A DNA stretch of 64,000 nucleotides, taken from positions 6,096,501 through 6,160,500 of the forward strand of contig NZ_JAPJZK010000001.1 of assembly GCF_026309355.1 (NCBI RefSeq). Reading direction: 5' to 3'. Shown here piece after piece: positions 54,395-63,872 of the stretch (its first letter is position 1; every line of letters begins with the position of its first letter). Made by a program: the position numbers and the translations under genes. The notes under the pieces were generated by a model. That model saw only the letters and a list, made by a program, of their open reading frames with translations. It was not told the origin of the DNA and made no database searches. This stretch comes from Spartinivicinus marinus (GTDB taxonomy: Bacteria > Pseudomonadota > Gammaproteobacteria > Pseudomonadales > Zooshikellaceae).

Positions 54395-54524
54395 GGTATA
54401 TACCCGTCGCGAATCGTTTCTAGGTTTTGTTATCATCGTTCCTCACCCCAATCACCTATTTATATAGGCTCATGAGGCTTCGTCGCTCGATGGCCTCACC
54501 TAAAAATCCTTCGCATTGGGTATA
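54395..54524 (-). repeat. dispersed palindromic repeat, copy F (reference copy)
   Basis: About 130 bp with inverted ends: GGTATATACCCGTCGCGAAT on the left, CCTTCGCATTGGGTATA on the right; the centre has CACCCCAATCACC and CGCTCGATGGCCTCACCTAAAAA. It lies 56 bases upstream of the peptidase start. Copies A-E match parts of it. Confidence 0.7.
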
Positions 54525-54769
54525 ACTTGTCAAATCACTACAATGATTGATCTGGATCAGTATATGTCATACATCTTTTGATGTATATCAGTATAAACGG
54601 AGCATTATTGGAACGAACGTCGATTTTAACTTAAGGGTCAGTTTAATAGTCACTAAATGGTATGCTTGAAGATTTTGCTGGTTGTATTGAACAATGTTAT
54701 TGAATAATATTGCCCATGATTTATGATTTAAATTTAAAGCTAACTATTCTTTGAAGATTCTTTGTCTTT

Positions 54770-55186
54770 TCATCTCTCATAATTAATTTCAGAACTACAG
54801 TTATTGTCCTCTTTCATTAAAGACAAAAGATGTAGCATTAGAAAAACAGGGCCACCAAAAACCCAAATACCTACTCCCCCTCCACTTTTAGAAGATATTA
54901 TACCTTCACAAATAAAACAAATTGAAATGACTGTGCCAACGTATAAACCTATTCTCCATATACGAGGTATTTCATATCTATATTTTCTCCAATAAGAAAA
55001 CACTAGCCACCACAGACTTATAAGTGCATAACCAGCACAAAGCATAACCAAAAGATATATATACCCTCCTAACTCATTATCAAAATAATTAATATACAAC
55101 CCAAAACCATAGGCATACACTAAACTAGTAGGTAATAACAAGAATATTACTTCAAAAACCACTATAATATGAAGCCCAATAGACAT
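54770..55186 (-). CDS. hypothetical four-helix membrane protein
   Basis: A 138-residue protein with four hydrophobic segments (about 5-27, 38-62, 73-97, 102-125) and short charged ends. No family recognised. ATG 55186 follows a purine-rich GGAAGAAGACGAG. It lies just below the RTX gene and shares the terminator region 55210-55244 with it; no functional link is visible. Confidence 0.6.
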   Translation of the reverse strand: MSIGLHIIVVFEVIFLLLPTSLVYAYGFGLYINYFDNELGGYIYLLVMLCAGYALISLWWLVFSYWRKYRYEIPRIWRIGLYVGTVISICFICEGIISSKSGGGVGIWVFGGPVFLMLHLLSLMKEDNNCSSEINYER

Positions 55187-55209
55187 GACTCGTCTTCTTC
55201 CACTCTATT

Positions 55210-55244
55210 AAAAAAGGCTTACCACAACATGGTAAGCCTTTTTT
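55210..55244. terminator. strong bidirectional terminator after the RTX gene
   Basis: AAAAAAGGCTTACC and GGTAAGCCTTTTTT form a perfect stem of 14 pairs with A and T tracts on both sides. It ends the RTX transcript on the minus strand. Confidence 0.85.
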
Positions 55245-55266
55245 ATCAATGACTGATTAAGCAGGT

Positions 55267-58200
55267 TTATTTACTTTGCCAAGCAGCAGCTAATACTGGA
55301 TTAATCGCTGTTTGAACCTCTGGGGTTAAATTTCCATCAGTGGTCTCATAGTTATTAAAAGCCGCCATGGCTTGCACCAACGTATCCACTTTTTCAGCTG
55401 ATAACACAGCATTGTCAGTTTCGATCGTATCTAGTTGGTAGCCTTCATCAGCAAACCAATTTTGGACGGTGACTTGGTCAGCAGAGCCAAGTACATCCAC
55501 TTTTAGATCATCACCTTCCTGAGTCAACCATAATTTATCTGTGGAAATGCCCGACAGACTAAGTACATCAGTATCCTGATCTGGTGTAGTAGTGAGGTTA
55601 TTAATAGTATCCTGCCCATCACCGACGGCAAACTGATAAGTATCATGCCCTTGCCCACCCAGCAATAAATCGTTGCCTATTCCACCAGCTAGTACGTCAT
55701 TACCTGCACCAGCTTCTAACCAATCAGCGCCTGTTGATCCGGTAATCGCCTGACTACTACCATCCCCTTTAAATACAACCGCATAGTCAGTTTCATTAGG
55801 CAGTCCGGTATAATTAGGCGATTGAACAGGGTTAGGATTAGTAATGCCAAATATTTGGAATATTTGCGCACCTGCTAATTGCCCACCTCCTGAAAAAGTT
55901 ATGTTGTCTACGATATTATCACCACCCAAGAAAAAGTCTTTAACAATCAACTTATCACTGGTGCCCTTCTTCGACAGTTCTAAATCACTCCCCATTTTAA
56001 ACAGGTTCTGGGCAATATCCCGATAACTAAACCCTTCAAAGTGGATAGTATCAGTACCTCCTCCCTCTCCAATAATGGTATCTACACCATCACCTTGTTT
56101 AAACACATAGCGATCATTACCACGACCACCAATAAGCGTATCGTTGCCTTTGCCACCGGTGAGCGTGTCATTGTCATCATAGCCTTTGATAATTTCAGCG
56201 GCATCCGTACCGGTTAGCGTATTAGCGGTATTATCACCCAATATGTCTGGCTGACTTTCTGCTGAGGCAGCAGGCATAGTTAAACCAAAAATACCGAATA
56301 ATTGACTGGCTTTAATTTCGCCGCCTGTTTTAAAGGCAATGGTGTCGATATTGGCCGTAGTAAAAAAGTCTTTAATAATGACTTTATCTTGGGTACCGGT
56401 AACACTCAGTTGTAAATCATTACCCGATTTAAATAAGTTTGAACCCACCTGATTAAACTGAATTCCTTCAAATACCAAGCGGTTTTTCCCTTGGGTATCA
56501 ATAATCGTGTCCTGACCACCACCGAGCTTAAATACATAGGTATCATCGCCAGCACCACCCAAGAAAGTCTCAGCGTTACTCGTGCCAGTGAAGCTATTAT
56601 TACCATGCCCACCGAGATGAACATAGCTATCCACTTGGGTATCAATCGGTGTCGTATCTGTTGAACCTGTATTCTCGCCAGTGGTTTCCTGACTGTTATT
56701 GGTTCCTGACTCCGTGGTTGAAGTATTGTCGGTGGTATTTTCACTATTATCAGTAGTCGTGGATTGATTGTTATCGGTACCAGTATTTTCAGCAGTTTCA
56801 GTTTCTGCACCAGACTGTGCCGCTAATTCACGCTCGATACTGGATGTGGGGATTGCATAACCACCTGAAGGCTGAATGTATTTAATCGCAAAATCACCGC
56901 CTTTAAAATGGTTTAAAACCCGTACTTGCTGGCTTTCATCACCATCAACCCGCACAATTAAATCATCGTCTTCACGATGGTAACTTAACTGTTCACGGGT
57001 AATACCATTAATAAAGAATAACCAGTCGTTTCCACCACCGGTGTTGTCTATGGTATCAACCCCACCGTTTACCCCATAATAATAATGGTCATCACCGATA
57101 CCACCTACAAGGTGATCATCGCCGGCTTCACCATACAACACATCATTACCGGCTCCACCTTCTAAGGTATCGTTACCATCGTTGGTTTTACCCGAACCAT
57201 TACCGCCATTTAAGCGATCATCGCCAGCGCCACCTTGCAAGTAGTCATCGCCATTGAACGCAAAAACACGGTCATTGCCACCTAAGCCTTTAATTAAATC
57301 GGCTTCCTGACTGCCCAACAGTTGTTCATCATCATTAGTGCCGGTTTTGACCTGGGCAAAATCACTTAATTCAGGTGTCGTTTCTTCACCTGTTGTACTA
57401 CTAGTGTCTTCAGCAGGTAAAATGGTTAACGTAAACGATTGGGATACTGACTCTCCAGCATTATCTGTAGCAGTTAGCTTAATGGCTAAGTCACCTGAAA
57501 AATCTGCTGGCGGCTCACCAATAAACCGTTGTTGTTCCGCATCAAACTGCAACCAATCAGGTAAGGCTTCACCATCAGCTAATGTCGCCGCCAGGGTTAA
57601 GGTATCGTCAGCATCAGGATCATAAAAGCTATTAGCAGGAAGGCGATAACTAAATTCATCACCGGCTTGCCAGCGGATATTGTTTAATCGGCGTTCGATG
57701 ATAGGGGCATCGTTCACTGATTCAACAGTAATTGTCACCTCACCTTCAGCTTCTTTAAAGCCGTTTGACAACCGATATTTAAATGATGCAATACCATCAA
57801 AATTTTCATCTGGATAAAATACCCAGGGAATTTGTCCTATTGTTACCCATCGTTCTTCTATATACCCACTCTTTACATCAAAAAACTCAATAATCAGTGG
57901 ACTTAAATTTTCACCAATAAAATCATTTACAAATAGTTTTTGTGGATCTATTAAAAAGCTACTGTCTTCTTTAGTTACAAAGCTATCTGGATTTGCAATG
58001 GGCTTTTCAACTGTTTTACCAAGCTCATTATAAATGGCTTCTGTTGTAACCTCCTTGCCATCAGAAAACGCCAGAACTACTCTATCTAGCCGCAAACCTT
58101 CACGAATAACAAAGTCCGTTAATCGAATTTGATCCCCTTCCCAAGGGAAGTCGATGATTAAATCCTGTTGATCCATTGAGAAACTCAAACCGTCAGCAGT

Positions 58201-61200
58201 AATAGGTGATTCAAACTGTAATCGACTATTATTACCAATTGTTAGCGCATCCTTTCCATCTCCTTTGCGGAAGAAGGCCGTTGCAGCATTGAATTTTATT
58301 TTATCGTCACCACGTCCGCCTGTGACTTGGCCACGACTAATCAAGATATCGTCATTACCATCACCACCATGAACTTCAGCACTCCCTCCTGCTATTTCAA
58401 TTATATCATCACCGCCTCGTGCATCGACATAGTCGTCTCCACCATGTAATCCTTTATCACTAATATGGTCATTTTTTGCTGACCCGAAAATAATATCACT
58501 TTCCCTAGTTCCCTGAATGCCAAATCCATCAATCCGACTTGCCCATTCAGTCCCTCTAAGGCGATACCCAATCGATGCAGAGGTTGCTCCTTGGATATAA
58601 TAATTAATTTGCCTTGATTGTTTGTATTTATTCACATCCATAAAAAAGCCAGTGGCAGGAAACTCTGAAACTTTATCACCATTAGGCAGCTCAATTTTAA
58701 TGCTTACTTTTTCATCTGCATTCAAATACTGATCAAGAATAAAGAAATCCTGATAGTTATCTACAAATCCAATGACTAATGCATTACCAAACTTAAGAAA
58801 CCTTAACTTATCACTCGTAATATTTTCTTTTATTTTAATAGTGATATTTTTCTCTGTTCCATTAGCTAAATTAACAATTTCGTCTATTCCATCACCAGCA
58901 CCAAACTCAATTGTTACGTATTTCCCAACACCTAAAATATCGTCGCCTGCACCTGCTGAAATAAAGTCATTGCCAGTTCCAGTATTTATAACGTCATCAC
59001 CTTTTCCTCCATATAGTCTGTCATCACCCTGGCCACCATTTAGCCTATCATCACCCTCTCCACCGAATAGCCTGTCATCACCCTCGCCCCCATCAAGCTT
59101 ATCATCACCTTCCTCTCCAACAAGCTTGTCATTACCGGCTTGACCAAAGAGATTATCATGACCCTTACCACCATAAAGCTTGTCATTACCTTCTTTTCCA
59201 TACAAATAATCATTTCCTTGATTACCTATCAGCAGGTCATTATCCCTATTACCATGAATTTCGTCATTCCCACTAAATCCAAGTATATTATTTTTTCCTA
59301 TCCCACCTTCAAGATAGTCAGCACCTGAAGTCCCAATATTTAAGTCTACTTCAAGATACTTAAAAACTGGATTATTAAATAAAGATTCTAACTTATCTGA
59401 GTTTTTATTTTCAAATGATAGTATTAGCTGTTGAATTGGATCTTTTAATAAGTCAACTGATAATGGATCTAATTCTAGTAATGCTGTAATGATTACCCAC
59501 TGAGTACTGATAGCAATTGAATTATCCAAAGATGCACCCATATTTGCTAAGGCTCTGTCAAATAGCTGAGCATCAATGTTAGTATTTAGGGTAAGCAAAT
59601 CACTAGAAGGATTATAACTCAATTCAGGCATTATATCTGTCAATAATCCATTTGCTACGGCCACCTTAGTTAATAAATTGCGAACAATTTGATTATACGC
59701 TTGGCGATAATAACCACCAGTAGTAACAATTTCACCATTTTCACGCCACTGGCCATCACCTAGCAATAGTTCACCCATGCCCGTGTAAGCTTTGATTAAA
59801 CCTAATTGAGGCAACGTAAAATTTTCACCTGCTAATCTAAAGTCTACTCGACCTGTATTAGGATTTACATTAAGACGATGATTAGGATCTATATCGCTAA
59901 TCTGAATATTTTCTACACCCGCCCATTTCACTAAGAGAGTTTCAAACTCAGTCATTAGCTTATCAGTTGCTGAAGAACTAAAAATATTAAGTACATAATC
60001 CTTGAGCTCTGGATTTAAACTCATGGCTATGTGTAGATCTGGCATTTGACCATATCCCTTAATATTGCTCACAGTTCTCACATCAGGGTCTAAATCTACA
60101 GTACCCGTATAACGAGTAAATGTTGGGTTAGAAGCGAAAAGTACATCAGCTGCAATACCTGATGTTTCAGCGGTTAACCCTTCAGAGCCATTTTTCCATT
60201 GAAATTTACCTTGACGAGCAATTTGGGCATCTGCATTAACTTGATCTGATACATTTTCGTACTCCAAACTAATGCTAGCTATTCCTATTTGATCAAGTGT
60301 CTTTAACTCATTATGCTGACTAACACCATCGCCATTTTTATCTTGCCAAATTTTTAACTGATTAAACTGCTTATCATACTTGTTAATTTGTTGGTCGTTG
60401 TTGCTGTCTAGTTCTTTTAGTTCTTCATATCCAGTACGTTCAGGGCTACCAAATAATTCACTAATATTATTTATCGAACCATCTAAATTTCTATCAAGCG
60501 CTAAAAACCCATCATCACCTTTCAACCAAGATGTATGAGTAGCAAAACCATCACCATTTAAATCAAAATAAGCATTACTTTCATTTAGACTAGAAAGCTC
60601 GACCCCATCACCATCCAAGTCAAGCACTAAAGGATCTTTTGGAATTATTTGATTTGAACCTTGGCTTCCATTACCCGCAGGTTTAGCCGCTTTACCACCC
60701 TCACCGCCTTTTTTCACCGGAGCTTCAGCAGGCTCACTAGTTTCCCCCTGGGTTTCGCCAGACGGACTGGGGTCAACATTTAGTAAATCATCACCAGGCC
60801 CAGAAAAGCTATTTCCATCTGGATTAACCTTGGTGCCTTCAGGTAAAGGCCCACCAGTTACATCAGTATTTTTGCCTCCTGGTTTAATTGGTGTACTACC
60901 TGTAAAGCTGTTTCCATCGGGGTTCACACGGGTATTTTCGGGTAAAGGGCTCCCCGTTAAATCAGTACTTTTACCACCAGGTTTAATCGGTGTACTACCT
61001 GTAAAGCTGTTCCCATCAGGGTTTACTCGGGTATTTTCAGGTAGAGGACTTCCTGTCACATCAGTACTTTTCCCGCCTGGTTTAATCGGTATACTACCTG
61101 TAAAGCTGTTCCCATCAGGGTTTACACGGGTATTCTCAGGTAAAGGACTCCCAGTTACATCAGTACTCTTACCACCAGGTTTAATCGGTGTACTACCAGT

Positions 61201-63324
61201 AAAGCTGTTTCCATCGGGGTTCACACGGGTATTTTCGGGTAAAGGGCTGCCGGTTACATCAGTACTCTTACCCCCCAGCTTAATAGGCGTGCTTCCTGTA
61301 AAGCTATTTCCATCGGGGTTTACACGAGTGTTTTCGGGTAAGGCACTCCCTGTTAAATCGGTACTGTGGCCACCTGGTTTTATTGGCGTTCCACCTGTAA
61401 AGCTATTAGGGCCATCTCTTCTTATATTAGGCGGTAACTTAAACGTATTTCCATTGATAGAAATACCCTCTTTGGATGATGTGATATCTACATTGCTGGT
61501 TTTAGCCCCATCATGATTAACTTTAGACGTTTGACCATCCGGCTCAATAATAACTACACTACCATCTTTAAGGTAAAACTCTTTTCTGTTATTTGGATAA
61601 TAAACACCTTTAATTCCATTAGCAGTTATTATCTCAGTTGTACCATCGTTATATATTGTCGTTTTAGAACCACCTTCCTGGTAAATTTCCCTTTTCTTTT
61701 CTTTTGGGTAAAAGATATTTTTATTGCCCTTCAAGTCTGTAAATTCAACTCTACCGTCAGAATGTTCTTTGTAATCTTTGGCTTTTTTGTTCCTATATAT
61801 CTGTCCATCAGGTAATTTTATATCAATTGTGCCATTATCATGCTCTATAATACTCTCTCCATCTTTACTTGAGGTTGATTCTCCATCAGTTGGAAGAGTA
61901 AGTCGGCTTCCAGCTCCATTTGACTCAGACACTTCTGGCTCAGACTTTTCTTCAACTGAATCGCTTCCATTTTCTGTTGTTTCTGGTTTGAGCGTTGACT
62001 CAGAAGCAAGCTTTCCATTAGGACGTTTTTGACCACCAGCTAATGTTTTAGACGCTTGGTCAAAAGAAAGTGTAAAAGACTGAGTAATATCTATCTGAGG
62101 TAGATTTAAAGCACTTGAATTATTAGACAACGCATCTAATGCTTCATCAAATGTTTTGTTAGCTAGTTCACTACCTGCATATCCTGCAATCAATGCGGTG
62201 GTAATACCGGCAACAGCGACTACAGAAGCTGGAGCTGATGCAGCGGCAAGCCCAGCAGCTACGACAGTACCAACAACAAGCTCCATCCCCAAGCTGCCAA
62301 ACTCTTCAACTCCTGCTTTAGCCAGAGTACGTATGGCTCCACCTGTGTCACCTTGTTTATAGGCGGCATGGGCATCAATAGACGCAAAGAAGAGGCCCAG
62401 GAATGGTAATGACTTGGTCAAAAATCGGCCTATTGAAGAGTCTGCTATATTAGCTGCAGTTTCTTTTAATGAGTTATATCCCTCTCTCAAGTGTGAGAGC
62501 AACTCTGGGTTTTCAGCAATATTTTTCCCTATGGCATTAGAAAGCAATTCACCTTGTCCACTTGGTATAAACTCAGCGGTTTCGCTATCTATGCCTAGGC
62601 TTGATAAAAAGTTACCAGGATCAAACCCTTCTATGTAACCATCAGGCCTATACCATCGCATACCTGAACTAAGTACATTACCAAAAGATGCAGCATTAAC
62701 CTGGCTAGAAATAGACATTAGTGCATCAAGTGTTCTACCACCAGAATTATACTGAGCTAATAAAACTTCACGGTTTACACCATTTATCGATGTAACATTA
62801 GGATTATCAAGTAATGCAGGTAATTCAGAGCGATTCCACACACTGTAAGACTCATTAGCAGTTGGTGTGATAGAGACTACATCTCCATAAGCATGTTTTG
62901 CCAGATTTTCAGATAAAGTGTCAAAGTAACCATTACTTCTAATGCCATTATTATCTGGTATGCCATTCATAAAGTTAATGGCAGCCTCTTTATCACCACC
63001 AAAAGCTTCAATTAATTTGTTTTGAAACACTGGACTATTTGCAACATCAAATATTTCTGAAGAGCCAGAGTAATTCATTCTTGCTCTAGCAGAGTCAGTT
63101 GCATGTCCATACATCTCATTTAAAATCGACTGAGCACTTCTAGTAAAATCTTCAGAATTGCTTAAGTTACCAACGTTACCTGAAAAGAAAAATGTAATAA
63201 CATTATTCTCAGCCTGACCAGGAGAATTATAACTTACCTGATTGAGTATATTTAATACATCTTCTTTAGTAGGATTATTTAATCCATTTAATAATTTCTT
63301 GGCATCATTTGCACTAATGGTCAC
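55267..63324 (-). CDS. giant RTX protein with FrpC-like self-processing module
   Basis: A 2685-residue RTX protein; GTG 63324 (VTISANDAKKLL) has GGGTGG upstream. A TTG at 63336 is an alternative. N-terminal 1-640: no signal, hydrophobic stretch about 345-390, and Tcp10/G-box-like beta repeats about 540-630 (DGTIDIKLPDGQIYRNKK, YPNNRKEFYLKDGSVV). About 640-840: six 33-residue tandem repeats. From D897-P898 (DPLVLDLDGDGVEL, then YFDLNGDGFATHTSWLKGDDGFLALDRN and ELFG) a FrpC-type calcium-dependent Asp-Pro self-processing module. About 1330-1465: RTX nonapeptides (GGEGDDRLFGG). About 1770-1975: cadherin-like and He_PIG domains. Four more RTX blocks to the C-terminus. Presumably secreted by type I; no exporter adjoins. 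Confidence 0.93.
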   Translation of the reverse strand: MTISANDAKKLLNGLNNPTKEDVLNILNQVSYNSPGQAENNVITFFFSGNVGNLSNSEDFTRSAQSILNEMYGHATDSARARMNYSGSSEIFDVANSPVFQNKLIEAFGGDKEAAINFMNGIPDNNGIRSNGYFDTLSENLAKHAYGDVVSITPTANESYSVWNRSELPALLDNPNVTSINGVNREVLLAQYNSGGRTLDALMSISSQVNAASFGNVLSSGMRWYRPDGYIEGFDPGNFLSSLGIDSETAEFIPSGQGELLSNAIGKNIAENPELLSHLREGYNSLKETAANIADSSIGRFLTKSLPFLGLFFASIDAHAAYKQGDTGGAIRTLAKAGVEEFGSLGMELVVGTVVAAGLAAASAPASVVAVAGITTALIAGYAGSELANKTFDEALDALSNNSSALNLPQIDITQSFTLSFDQASKTLAGGQKRPNGKLASESTLKPETTENGSDSVEEKSEPEVSESNGAGSRLTLPTDGESTSSKDGESIIEHDNGTIDIKLPDGQIYRNKKAKDYKEHSDGRVEFTDLKGNKNIFYPKEKKREIYQEGGSKTTIYNDGTTEIITANGIKGVYYPNNRKEFYLKDGSVVIIEPDGQTSKVNHDGAKTSNVDITSSKEGISINGNTFKLPPNIRRDGPNSFTGGTPIKPGGHSTDLTGSALPENTRVNPDGNSFTGSTPIKLGGKSTDVTGSPLPENTRVNPDGNSFTGSTPIKPGGKSTDVTGSPLPENTRVNPDGNSFTGSIPIKPGGKSTDVTGSPLPENTRVNPDGNSFTGSTPIKPGGKSTDLTGSPLPENTRVNPDGNSFTGSTPIKPGGKNTDVTGGPLPEGTKVNPDGNSFSGPGDDLLNVDPSPSGETQGETSEPAEAPVKKGGEGGKAAKPAGNGSQGSNQIIPKDPLVLDLDGDGVELSSLNESNAYFDLNGDGFATHTSWLKGDDGFLALDRNLDGSINNISELFGSPERTGYEELKELDSNNDQQINKYDKQFNQLKIWQDKNGDGVSQHNELKTLDQIGIASISLEYENVSDQVNADAQIARQGKFQWKNGSEGLTAETSGIAADVLFASNPTFTRYTGTVDLDPDVRTVSNIKGYGQMPDLHIAMSLNPELKDYVLNIFSSSATDKLMTEFETLLVKWAGVENIQISDIDPNHRLNVNPNTGRVDFRLAGENFTLPQLGLIKAYTGMGELLLGDGQWRENGEIVTTGGYYRQAYNQIVRNLLTKVAVANGLLTDIMPELSYNPSSDLLTLNTNIDAQLFDRALANMGASLDNSIAISTQWVIITALLELDPLSVDLLKDPIQQLILSFENKNSDKLESLFNNPVFKYLEVDLNIGTSGADYLEGGIGKNNILGFSGNDEIHGNRDNDLLIGNQGNDYLYGKEGNDKLYGGKGHDNLFGQAGNDKLVGEEGDDKLDGGEGDDRLFGGEGDDRLNGGQGDDRLYGGKGDDVINTGTGNDFISAGAGDDILGVGKYVTIEFGAGDGIDEIVNLANGTEKNITIKIKENITSDKLRFLKFGNALVIGFVDNYQDFFILDQYLNADEKVSIKIELPNGDKVSEFPATGFFMDVNKYKQSRQINYYIQGATSASIGYRLRGTEWASRIDGFGIQGTRESDIIFGSAKNDHISDKGLHGGDDYVDARGGDDIIEIAGGSAEVHGGDGNDDILISRGQVTGGRGDDKIKFNAATAFFRKGDGKDALTIGNNSRLQFESPITADGLSFSMDQQDLIIDFPWEGDQIRLTDFVIREGLRLDRVVLAFSDGKEVTTEAIYNELGKTVEKPIANPDSFVTKEDSSFLIDPQKLFVNDFIGENLSPLIIEFFDVKSGYIEERWVTIGQIPWVFYPDENFDGIASFKYRLSNGFKEAEGEVTITVESVNDAPIIERRLNNIRWQAGDEFSYRLPANSFYDPDADDTLTLAATLADGEALPDWLQFDAEQQRFIGEPPADFSGDLAIKLTATDNAGESVSQSFTLTILPAEDTSSTTGEETTPELSDFAQVKTGTNDDEQLLGSQEADLIKGLGGNDRVFAFNGDDYLQGGAGDDRLNGGNGSGKTNDGNDTLEGGAGNDVLYGEAGDDHLVGGIGDDHYYYGVNGGVDTIDNTGGGNDWLFFINGITREQLSYHREDDDLIVRVDGDESQQVRVLNHFKGGDFAIKYIQPSGGYAIPTSSIERELAAQSGAETETAENTGTDNNQSTTTDNSENTTDNTSTTESGTNNSQETTGENTGSTDTTPIDTQVDSYVHLGGHGNNSFTGTSNAETFLGGAGDDTYVFKLGGGQDTIIDTQGKNRLVFEGIQFNQVGSNLFKSGNDLQLSVTGTQDKVIIKDFFTTANIDTIAFKTGGEIKASQLFGIFGLTMPAASAESQPDILGDNTANTLTGTDAAEIIKGYDDNDTLTGGKGNDTLIGGRGNDRYVFKQGDGVDTIIGEGGGTDTIHFEGFSYRDIAQNLFKMGSDLELSKKGTSDKLIVKDFFLGGDNIVDNITFSGGGQLAGAQIFQIFGITNPNPVQSPNYTGLPNETDYAVVFKGDGSSQAITGSTGADWLEAGAGNDVLAGGIGNDLLLGGQGHDTYQFAVGDGQDTINNLTTTPDQDTDVLSLSGISTDKLWLTQEGDDLKVDVLGSADQVTVQNWFADEGYQLDTIETDNAVLSAEKVDTLVQAMAAFNNYETTDGNLTPEVQTAINPVLAAAWQSK
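58925..59335 (-). repeat. RTX nonapeptide array (27-bp units)
   Basis: About fifteen units of the GGXGXDXLX calcium-binding nonapeptide, the longest array in the protein, residues about 1330-1465. Units in the centre (KLDGGEGDDRLFGGEGDDRLNGGQ) are nearly identical in DNA, others more varied. Further short RTX blocks lie at about 57050-57320, 56510-56610, 56090-56220 and 55600-55740. Confidence 0.9.
60802..61410 (-). repeat. six 99-bp tandem repeats in the RTX gene
   Basis: TGTAAAGCT-type anchors recur at 60802, 60901, 61000, 61099, 61198, 61297 and 61396, exactly 99 bases apart. Each unit encodes 33 residues: LPENTRVNPDGNSFTG followed by STPIKPGGKSTDVTGSP. Copies differ by a few silent or conservative changes; the two outer ones are more diverged. 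Confidence 0.95.
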
Positions 63325-63398
63325 AGTCCACCCCAATACTACTTAAATTTGTGGATAACGAGTTTAAATTTATCAGACAGGATATTTATAAATGCTAT

Positions 63399-63872
63399 TT
63401 ATTTTCTTGGGCTAATACGCATTGGGCCAATTATCGCAAGTTCACCTTCTACGGTTACCGATTCATCTTTATCTAGTTTATAAAGATACCCATAAGCTTT
63501 TAGTGCTGATTGAATTAAGCTCTCTATAGATTTTTTCAAGTCAGCTAAATTATCATTATTTTTTTTATGCAAAAGCTCTACAGGTACTCTCATTCCTTGT
63601 AACTTCCAGTTAATTTTTTTCTCATCGGAGCTTATTTTAATATCAGAAAAAGCACTAAATTGAAAGTAATTATCATTATAATAGAGGCCAAAATAATCTG
63701 GCCCGTTAGGTGCTGACCCTGTCAAATAAATTAAATATGCATTAAATTCTTTATTTACTGTCCAAGTATCCAGAAATTCACTATCAATATTCCTTACATC
63801 AATAGAAGTGAACTGCTGAAAGTCTATTTTTGCTTTTTCCTCTTCAGGAATTAGTTCGTTAATAAACGTCAT
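63399..63872 (-). CDS. small protein upstream of the RTX gene
   Basis: A 157-residue soluble protein, no signal, starting MTFINELIPEEEKAKIDFQQF with CGGAGATAAT before the ATG. Its stop is 75 bp before the RTX start, so they are probably one operon. Alternating beta-strand and helix pattern (FNAYLIYLTGSAPNGPDYFGLYYNDNYFQFSAF; ADLKKSIESLIQSALKAYGYLYKL). I do not recognise the family; roles such as RTX chaperone or immunity-type partner are guesses. Confidence 0.7.
   Translation of the reverse strand: MTFINELIPEEEKAKIDFQQFTSIDVRNIDSEFLDTWTVNKEFNAYLIYLTGSAPNGPDYFGLYYNDNYFQFSAFSDIKISSDEKKINWKLQGMRVPVELLHKKNNDNLADLKKSIESLIQSALKAYGYLYKLDKDESVTVEGELAIIGPMRISPRK

Noticed and set aside
58925-61410. 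CRISPR-like direct repeats
   Set aside because: The 99-bp and 27-bp periodicities are in frame and encode protein repeats within one large gene; there are no unique spacers.
60830-61516. 228-residue plus-strand ORF
   Set aside because: Antisense to the 99-bp array in the RTX gene; its apparent repeats are a mirror of the real coding strand.
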